Positions 56,101-64,000 of a DNA stretch of 64,000 nucleotides are shown here, in pieces. The notes under the pieces were generated by a model that saw only the letters and a program-made list of their open reading frames with translations, was not told the DNA's origin and did not search any database. The DNA is from Apricaphanius iberus (Eukaryota; Chordata; Actinopteri; Cyprinodontiformes; Aphaniidae). The DNA lies in NCBI GenBank assembly GCA_028564705.1, contig JAPXFQ010000203.1:1-64000 (forward strand), read 5' to 3'. Numbering within the stretch: the stretch's first letter is position 1; each line of letters begins with the position of its first letter. The position numbers were made by a program, and so were the translations under genes.

Positions 56101-57956
56101 CTAAGGCAAATAAGCCACTTAACGCAATTATTTGCAATCACTAAAGGTGGTATTCTCTAAAAAAGATTTTTTCTTTCTTGGCCTCAACATAATTTCCTAT
56201 TGTTCATGTGAAAATGGCAACCAAAAGAGCATTTTAAGTGTTATTATGGAACAAAGGGCTTCTTTTTTTTTCAGGAGACGTCTTTCAAAGTCTGAATAAA
56301 CTTTCAAATTGTGAGATAAAACTGTGCTTTACTGTGCGCTGACCCATGCTGAGGGAGAAAATGGTGGGCTTTGGGAGCACATTGTATTAGGCATGATTTG
56401 TAAATAGAAGCTTTTTATACGTAGCGCAATGCTCCATCTTGAATATTTCAGTAGTTTCAAGCTATTATAGTACTTGGGCTGTTTTTATTAACCTTATCAG
56501 GGGCCATTGTGGTTCGAGATTTTTCATCTCAACCAAAATCGTTCCTTTAGACAGAAGAACAATCATTCCAAACTTTTTTCTCAGCGATTTATCCGTACAT
56601 CTATCTTTATTTGATTGCAGCTTCATGGAGCAGAAAGCCTTGCTACATTTGCCCTCCTATCTGCGCGGGCTGGACTGTGCTACTTGGTAATGCATGCCAA
56701 ATATGTGACTAATTAACAATTCCCTCACGTTGCTATATGTTTTGCTTTTTTGTTTGTTTGTTTTTTGCTCTGCATATTTCTGCCTTCCAGATAGTAATGC
56801 AATTAGGAACAACATTTTTTCTCCCTTCACAAAATTGCTTAAGTAGATGTAATTAGGTGGTAAATGTTTTGATGAGTAGAGAACTTATGGAAAGTATCCA
56901 CAAACCTTTCTGGAACATCCTAAAGTTTCTGTAAGAATCGTGCATCTGTAATTTCTGTAGTGTCTATTTTAATTCAATACTTCGCATAAAAATTAGGAGC
57001 ATGATTAGTTGCTATAATTGTACTGCTGCTAGATAAGTACTTCCTTCTGTGTTTTGGTCATGTTGAAAAACTTTGTTGTTTCTGCTTTCCTGCAGGGTCG
57101 TCTTCATTGAAGAAAACAAAAAATATAACACAAAAAGAGAGCCAATATGTCTTGATTGACTCAATTTATGTGATAACTTGTTCTTGGATGCAGTTCTGCC
57201 AAGGAAGAAGAAATAAAAAATAAACCAGGAAGTTAGGGGGAATTACCATGATCATAGAAGAATGCTCTGGTGCAAACCAATAATATTATAAAAATCTTAA
57301 GTAATAGTTAAGTCTTGTTTGTTTCGCATAAACAATGCAATATAAGTGTAAAATAACCATTTTCCAACAAAATGTTATAATTTGAGAAAACATTCCCATC
57401 ACGGTATTTAATACAGGAAAAAACAAAACTGCAGGTATTATTTTCAATAATGATTTAAGCCATTGAATGACATCAATACTAATAAATACAGTGGTTCATC
57501 AATGGGCATTGGTCAACAGTCATGTTTCCTCCATGATGCCCCAAGTGCTCTGTTTTGAAAACAAAGATAAAATATTTTTTTTTTCTCCTTGGAGTGTGCA
57601 TGAGTTTGGAGGCCTGCATTTGCACCTCAATATCAACATTTAGCATTAAATAATTTCTTTAAAATGTAGCTAAATAAAATTATCTGTCCATCACAAGATG
57701 GCCATTAACCAATGCCTTTGCCTTCTGTCCTCAACTTCTTAGCTTTGTGATTTAGGTTGCTGGTAAGTAGGGTGTACAGAATAATAGTTACATGAATTTA
57801 AATAATAAAATAATATTTACATAATATACTGTCTTTTGTTACTAGATTACCATATACACTTTTCTTTTCTTTTGGAAACTCATGAAGTGAAATGAGCATG
57901 CCGTGTGCGCACATTGAAAATGCGCAACAAAAATGTATCTATCCTTTTACTCAAAC
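53101..57956. other. Gene-free AT-rich stretch
   Basis: Nearly 5 kb without a gene, clear transposon or unusual repeat. Short frames on both strands have no family motif. Confidence 0.5.
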
Positions 57957-58330
57957 AGTGCATTAACACCGAATGCGTTTGAAGCGCCGTGGGCGTCAGG
58001 TTTACATGTAAAGTCAATGGAGAGGGCGCGCTGACGGCCGCATCATGTCAGAAGCAGATTTGTTTTGCAAAGACGCTTTTCTGCCTCATTCCCGCGTCAG
58101 ATTAGCGCGAATTAAGTGTTTGATGCACGTCAGAAAATACATGCGTCATTTCATGTGGAACATTTTGTGCATTTGTGCATGAGCAGAGTTTTTGCGTCTG
58201 CTGCTGAAGATGAAAAATCTGAACTTCAACCATCAATTCACATCGCGTCAACCAATAAGGGGACTGGTGACGGGGTGTGGGTGATGCTGTGACTAACGGA
58301 GTCACACAATAAGCATGACATGGAGGATAT

Positions 58331-58405
58331 TCTGATAAACATTGTGGCTAATCACCCCAAGCTACATGACACCAGCTGTTTTCTATACAAACATATATAT
58401 ATATA
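58331..58405 (+). pseudogene. MADF-like N-terminal fragment
   Basis: ATGGAGGATATTCTG... encodes MEDILINIVANHPKLHDTSC, then FLYKH. It resembles the first helix of MADF domains, which accompany PIF/Harbinger transposases. It is cut off by a (TA)n tract. Confidence 0.5.
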
Positions 58406-58420
58406 TATATATACATATAT
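58391..58420. repeat. (TA)n microsatellite within copy B
   Basis: About 28 bases of alternating TA, absent from copy A. Confidence 0.9.
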
Positions 58421-58645
58421 AAAAAAAAGAGGTTAAACTATTTTGACAGAAAAGCTCTTAATAGGTTTGTGGGTGGCTCTTAAAAGAGCCGCTGTGGCTG
58501 CAAAGGCACTGCTCCCTCTGCCGAGAAGGGAGGCATGAACAGCTTCCTCATCCAGACAGCCTCTCTTGAGGAGTAAACATTACCAAGGCATGGTAATGGC
58601 GGCACCACTGCACGTCCCACGCTGCTCACATATTATACACTTTTA

Positions 58646-58846
58646 CTAAGAAATGGACAGCTGCTCAGCATAGTAATTGGTGTCTTGGTGGGCAAAGCTT
58701 GGACCTATGTGGGACAACAGCTCCTCAAACCGGACAGGCCGGCCAGGTTCTCCCATGTGAATCCATCTCCCGCTGCTCGACTTGGTATTTAGCTCCCTGA
58801 TTCCCCACTGGAGCAAGCTCAGCTCCGTGGAGGTCAGGCTGAACAT
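58646..58846 (-). pseudogene. HARBI-type transposase N-terminal fragment
   Basis: The 66-residue minus-strand frame contains GRPVRFEELLSHIGPSFAHQ, then DTNYYAEQLSIS and a stop. It matches 23560-23700. It is truncated at the same place as copy A, so the deletion predates both insertions. Confidence 0.55.
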
Positions 58847-59989
58847 GTAATGCGGTCAGCTCGGCGACCAGAGTCCAACGGCATCCGTGCCCTAACATGT
58901 GGTGCTCGATGTAGATGGTGCCCTGCTCACTGCTTGTTTGGAGAAGGGGGGAGAGGAGCCCAGCAGACTGCAGAGTTGGACTGAGGAAGACTTGCAGACT
59001 AAGTACTTTATTGGAGTACATTGACTGGACGTAAGAGTATTGTCTTTGATGTGGTTTTACAGGTACAACTAAGAACAGTGAGTTGGACGTAACATACTTT
59101 GTCTTCCTGACTGTATGAGGATAGTTTCGGTAGTGAGTAGAAACATAAGCGAACCGACAGGGAAGAAGCAGTGGTTGTTGATGTGTTTTCGTCTGTTATT
59201 AACTGGTTTGCCAACAAGTCTTTTATTTTTACAAAGCAAGTTGTTTGGCAACATCTTCTCGTTTTCTTCTGAATCAGCACGACTTAATCATAGCTCCTGC
59301 TAAGCGACAATGATCTTCCATAAAGGAAGCTGGCTCGCTCATATACACAAGCCGATACACAGCAGGGTCATGACAGTGGCTCAGTCGCTGTTCTTTTGAA
59401 AAGAACAAAAACAAATGTTCAGACAACCGATCTAGAACCAACCGATTGTTCGAGAAAACTCCAGAAGCTACCTCAGTCAGTGCCTTTTTAAATGATGTGT
59501 AATATGAATGTGTACATAGAAAGAGTTTCAAAAAGGGCCATTTGAGCCAGAAATGTGTAACACACTGCCAACCGGAGATGAAAATGCTAAGGGGTGAAAA
59601 AATGTTTTACAAAAAATGGGCCCAAATAAGCTGCATCCCCCCTCAGCTAAATTGGCCAAACACTGGGTCTGCTTTTACTATATAATAAATGTATTTCTTC
59701 TTTTAATACGAGCCCTTCACTTCAGTTATTTTATTTTCACCATAAAGCACAATCAATTACTTTGTGTTCTAGTTTCCTTGCCTTGCATCATTAAAACTGT
59801 TCCTCTCTGGGATATTTTTAAGCCCAATACTTAAACGTTAGTCATGTTTCTTATTGGTATTGTCCAATTTTAAGGTAAACACAGAGCGTAGCGTCTGAGG
59901 CTCCCGCTGCCATTAAGTACTAAACGGAAAGTGAATTTTGTGGAGGCATGAGCATCTGTGTGAAAACTGGAAGCAGCACGATGCGTCAC

Positions 59990-60180
59990 AATCGCCTTTG
60001 ATCAGTTACAATGGGAATAAATAATTCATACTGGAGCAAACGAGTCTAATTAGCATGCAGTTTGGGTCCTTTGATAAAGCAGAGGACTGATTCTGTGAAG
60101 GGCAGGAAGCTCTGTCATCAGTCAGCCCTGAACAGATTAGCATCTATTATGAATGAGGGACGAGCAGCCTGGTGAAACCG
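59990..60180. promoter_or_regulatory. Candidate conserved non-coding element
   Basis: Unique, with GGGAATAAATAATTCATACT, GTCTAATTAGCATGCAG and CAGATTAGCATCTATTATG. These are dense homeodomain/POU-like cores. Confidence 0.32.
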
Positions 60181-61079
60181 AGTGTGTCCGAGAGACAAAC
60201 TTAATAACTCCTGCGATGGGACGTAACTTCCCCCCTTCCACCACTCACTCCGTGACTGGAGCACACATACACCCTCCGTCTTTTCACCCTCTCATCAGAG
60301 AACGCCACCATGCTGCAGGACTATAAAGTGCAGGTAGCAGTAGAGTCCATCACCCTGACAGCTGTGGAAATACACTCGCCATGCTGCATTAAGGAGGAAC
60401 CACTAGGATTTAACTGCACGCTTAAACACAGTAGGGATCCCTCACACCCTTCTTCCATGCGTCTTCTCAACATCCTATTCACAGCAAATATCACTGAATC
60501 TTAATGCAGTGTGTCCTCCTTCTTTGCAGATTTGTCGGAGCTGCTCAGAGTTCAGCGTTTGTGCCCCATCTTTTTTTTCCTGCGAGAACAACACAATCGA
60601 GGCCAATTAGAACTGAGCGTGACAAGCAAAGGTCCCAGTATCAGGCGGGACAAGCGTGGGCGTGGTGAACTTGTCAGCCCTACATTGAGGGAGATAACAA
60701 TAAATAGCTAATAATGGCACTTAATTGAGCTTGATTAAGTTGATTTGTTATAGAAAAAGAGCTGCGAATGGTGAATGTGACGAGAGATGGATTTTAATAG
60801 ATAGGAAATACTGTTGGGGCTTTGCTGCACAAAGGGGCTGCAGAGGGAAAATAAGGTAGCGGATAGACCCTGAATGGCTCCTCAAGAGACATATTTGAGA
60901 TAATTAGATAAATTTCACCCTAACATACATCTCTCAGTCAAGGACACTGTGATGAACATGTTATATTTCTCATACATCTGCGAGAAATGGCTGCTCTGAT
61001 TATTTTCCTGTTCCCAACAAGTGCAATATGTTCATACAGTATATGAATGTGGTTAAATGCTATAATGGGAGCAGTAATG

Positions 61080-61400
61080 ACTGCCAGATAATTATCCCTC
61101 CCACTCAGACTTGACGGCTGCTGAATTTCTTTCATTTCACTACATAATTGTCTGTGATTGAACTGGAGATTTCATATAGTTCTCTGTTCTTTCAGGCAGA
61201 GTTGACTTTCCACAAGGATGGCAGATGGATTTCACAGAGGCCCCTACAAGTCTTGCGAATTGCCCCGTAAACAACAAGCAATAGTGAGCAAAGTTTCCCT
61301 CCGGCTTTGAATGCAGCTCTGCCAATTTTTCCTCGAAAGCCAAGAAAAGTCAGATGAAGGGAAGTTTAATTAAGTAAGAACCTGTTGAGGAAGATTTCCA
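61080..61400. promoter_or_regulatory. Candidate conserved non-coding element
   Basis: Unique mid-GC block including CCAGATAATTATCCCTCCCA and GGGAAGTTTAATTAAGTAAG. Assignment by appearance and location only. Confidence 0.3.
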
Positions 61401-62790
61401 ATCATGGTCTTCAGAATGAGAGCATTCAGCGTATTCACCTTCAGGCGATACGCGCTCTCTTTATCCAAGAGTGAGCTGGAGTTCTCTAGAGGGACCCTCG
61501 TTAATTGAATACATTAAAGTGTAGCGCCTGGGGCTTTATTTATTTTTCTACTTTAGTCAAGCTTGTTTAAAAGAGACCAACTGCTGATGTTTGGCCCCTT
61601 CTAGAGTATAAATGGTCTCTACACTGGGAGTGGCGTGCAGGAGCAGCAGCTTGAGAAGGGATCTGATTTAATCCACTGCTTCCTTTATTCACCCAGTCCC
61701 CTGAGACTAAACCTAGTTTGTATACTAGGCTGTCATTCAACTGTGCATCTTGGCCCTCAGGCCATACTCCCATTATTAATCTGTGGTACAAAATACATGG
61801 AAAGCTGTGATGGTTTTATTTTGTTCCCTTTAAAGCATGTCTGCAGCTCTCGTTTTATTCTTCCACTCCTGTAACTTTTAAGAGTTTCTCTGCTAAACTG
61901 AGTCAACTCATCTTTTATTGTTAAATCAGTTTTATGGATTTAGCAGTGTCTCAAAACTCTAGTTAAGTGGATGGTTGATTGAAGAATTTTTTGACCTAAA
62001 TTTTGGATTAGGTTTAATCTCCAGAAATTTTTGTTGTGAATGTGTGCAACTCTTAGACTTAAAGGAGGAAATGTAAGTGACAAACTTTTCCCGGAAGATT
62101 ATCAAATGCAATGCACACAAAAAACAAAGAATTAAATATAACCAGTTTCTGAGTCAATTAACAAAATCTGCCTGTGAGAATTTTGGTAAAATCTGACCTT
62201 TATTTGAAGTACACTTTTTTCAGAGGAGAGTGCTGAGAGATAATCAGTTTTAACAAAATCGCCACAGCCACAATTATTGCAACAAAAGCATATTTTTAAA
62301 TTATAGTTTAACAGTTTAAGTTGATCAAAGTATCTTGTAATTTTTAATTAATACTTCCTGTTTTCAGTCGGTGTACATAGGACGTGACAGAGACCCATTT
62401 GTATTGGCCTCTCTTCAACAAAGGTAAGACAGGAGACGATGCCTTCTAGTAAAGCTAAAGTGTTGATGTTTAAAGACAGAGTGAGTTCATAACAGACTAG
62501 ATCTTCGATCAAACTTGTGGGTATCAGCTGTCAGAGAAATAATTTATATAATTTAATATTTCTGTACCTTTGAATAATTGCCCTTCATGTTGTTGCCATT
62601 TGGCTTCTTGTCTGCTTCAGAGTCGGACCAACAATGAACCTTGGAAGTGATACCAGTTGTAGAAAACTATTGAGAGCTTAGGAACCTTTAGCTGATTGTC
62701 AGTGCCTGTCTGTGGTATCAGTTTGTAAATAAGGCAACTGAAACTAGAACAGATTGTTGGACTTTGAGGGTTAGTTCAACTCAACCATGA

Positions 62791-63307
62791 TCTAAAGGCG
62801 ACATATGATGCAACTTTTGCTATTTTCATCCTTTTGTTTTGCTATTTGGGTGTCCGTTGCCTCTTTACACACTCCAAACATTAATAAAAAATATCAATTT
62901 GTTGCTTTTGCAAATTTTTCCTGTTAGAAATCTTCTGCTCCTTCAAGCCATTTGAAAAAGTTCATTATTGTGACGTCACTTTAAGTGAAATTAGCATATA
63001 AACGCCCCTCAAGTGTTCTACCCTGACCCTCACTTGTCAAGCTCCACCCACTAATTCAATGTCCTGCCATTTTTATGTGTTGCAAACCTGCAGCCTAGTA
63101 ACAGTATGGGTGGGCGTGGTCTGGAACTGCTAATTTGGCATAATCATGACAGAACTCTCTAAACAGCTCAAGAAAGGGAGCGGAAATGTCAAGAATTGAA
63201 CTGGTGAGATCACTTTTTGTGTGCACATTTTTTATTGACATGTTTTCTACAGGCCACAGACATATTACAATTTATGTAAAAAAAGAGGCATAACGTGCCT
63301 ACTTAAA
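62791..63307. mobile_element. piggyBac-like MITE, about 515 bp
   Basis: The left end TCTAAAGGCGACATATGATG and the right end, reversed, TTTAAGTAGGCACGTTATGC are imperfect inverse copies near TTAA. The interior phrases (GTGACGTCACTTTAAGTG, AAATTAGCATATAAACGCCC, GGGTGGGCGTGGTC) are typical of a common fish MITE. Non-coding. Confidence 0.55.
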
Positions 63308-64000
63308 GAAGTTCCTCAATTAAAGCCTCTTGTCTTTTGGTCGGCTCTAGGGTGACTCAAAGAATCATCATAACACAGCAGAAGTTGAACAGATAGTATT
63401 ACAAAACATCCACATTTGATCACTCGAATCAGAGAAAAGATCTTTGCCAGTCCAAGTTATCATTGTAAATATACATACATTTAAGGTTGAAATTCTTTAG
63501 CTATTCTTGCATATACTAGTAGGAAAACTTATGGAACAGCCGCCGGCTTCTTCATTGTGAAAAATGCCTCAAATTTCCATGCGTATGTCAGTAACCCTGT
63601 GAATTTTTACTTTTGTCCTTTCTAAAATAAGTCCTAGGGATGTGCCTGACAGAGTAAAGGCTGCGTCTGAACCTGAGCCTTGAGAGGGCAGAAGCTTTGT
63701 AGGAATGACAGAGCACAGTTTGCACCCAGCAGCTTGTCTGGTGGTCGTCGGGGTGTTACCATCATGTGATGTGTGAAATTCCGACTGCAGCTCTCCCCCC
63801 AGAGGGCAGGGAGATCGGGTCCCTGGACGATACTCATTAGTCAACATGCCCCTCACCTTCTTCATCACATTTATCACCACCACACAGTTAAACTTACTTG
63901 CACAAGCATATTATATGCTCATTAATAACCTGCTGCAGCATTCATCTTGCAGAGAGGAAATTAATTCCCTTGCTCTTATGCACTTGTTCATTTTAATGTC
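63308..64000. other. Window end, no gene seen
   Basis: Mixed-composition DNA. Two overlapping minus-strand frames at 63569-63883 are not recognisable as a protein. Confidence 0.4.

Larger units (their letters stand above)
57957..59030 (+). mobile_element. Non-autonomous PIF/Harbinger-like element, copy B
   Basis: The left end GTGCATTAACACCGAATGCG corresponds to the ends of copy A. The order is terminal region, plus-strand MADF-like start (58331), a (TA)n tract, a shared untranslated block, then the minus-strand transposase fragment. It is collinear with copy A in reverse orientation over about 1 kb. The right terminal repeat was not found, so this side is truncated or diverged. Confidence 0.65.
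59031..62790. other. Gene-free stretch with candidate regulatory blocks
   Basis: No gene recognised. A perfect 17-bp palindrome (GTTCTTTTGAAAAGAAC) lies at 59389-59405. Mid-GC unique blocks at 59990-60180, 60550-60900 and 61080-61400 are candidate regulatory DNA. Confidence 0.45.

Noticed and set aside
60310..60504. 64-codon frame with a strong start context (GCCACCATG)
   Set aside because: No family motif, no splice pattern, and it lies in a candidate regulatory block. The start context can occur by chance.
63569..63883. 104-codon minus-strand frame
   Set aside because: No family resemblance; an overlapping frame of similar length shows that openness here is not informative.

Overview
This is a window of vertebrate, almost certainly teleost fish, nuclear DNA. 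It contains spliced exons with GT/AG boundaries, an Sp-family zinc-finger gene, long AT-rich non-coding stretches and a fish-type mix of transposons (Tc1/mariner, L2-like LINEs, hAT, PIF/Harbinger, piggyBac-like MITEs and Ty3/gypsy-like LTR elements). I see no prokaryotic, viral or organellar genes.

The only confidently identified host gene is the 3' end of sp3 (transcription factor Sp3, + strand). Three coding exons lie at 1945-2128, 2218-2414 and 4459-4748. They join in phase and encode the SUMO-site motif, the Buttonhead box, all three C2H2 fingers and the Sp3-type C-terminus. A 3'UTR follows, ending near 5660. The upstream exons lie outside the window, and the last intron carries a decayed LINE.

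From about 5.7 to 64 kb I find no host protein-coding gene. In tetrapods the DNA 3' of SP3 is a large gene desert, and this window looks alike. Several unique, mid-GC blocks (about 30.9-31.9, 36.5-38.7 and 60.0-61.4 kb) look like candidate conserved regulatory DNA. I cannot prove conservation from one sequence.

The rest is transposons. (i) A hAT-type element, 14806-16651, has 13-bp terminal repeats, a 6-bp target duplication and a two-exon reading frame that splices in phase to about 420 aa but has no room for the catalytic core. (ii) An L2-like LINE lies at 20858-22577. (iii) Two oppositely oriented PIF/Harbinger copies (23.2-25.6 and 57.9-59.0 kb) carry the same MADF and truncated transposase pieces. 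(iv) Two long inverted-repeat elements lie at 27346-28189 and 39895-40645. (v) A solo LTR with 5-bp duplication lies at 39201-39592. (vi) A full-length inactive Tc1 element lies at 43126-44820. (vii) A non-autonomous LTR retrotransposon, 45340-48504, sits inside an old Tc1 relic. Its interior has several tandem arrays whose periods are all multiples of three and no pol gene. (viii) Several older Tc1, LINE and MITE relics are scattered through the window, some nested.

The most unusual objects are the LTR element with codon-period repeats and the core-less but open hAT gene. Neither can be called a new system without database searches.
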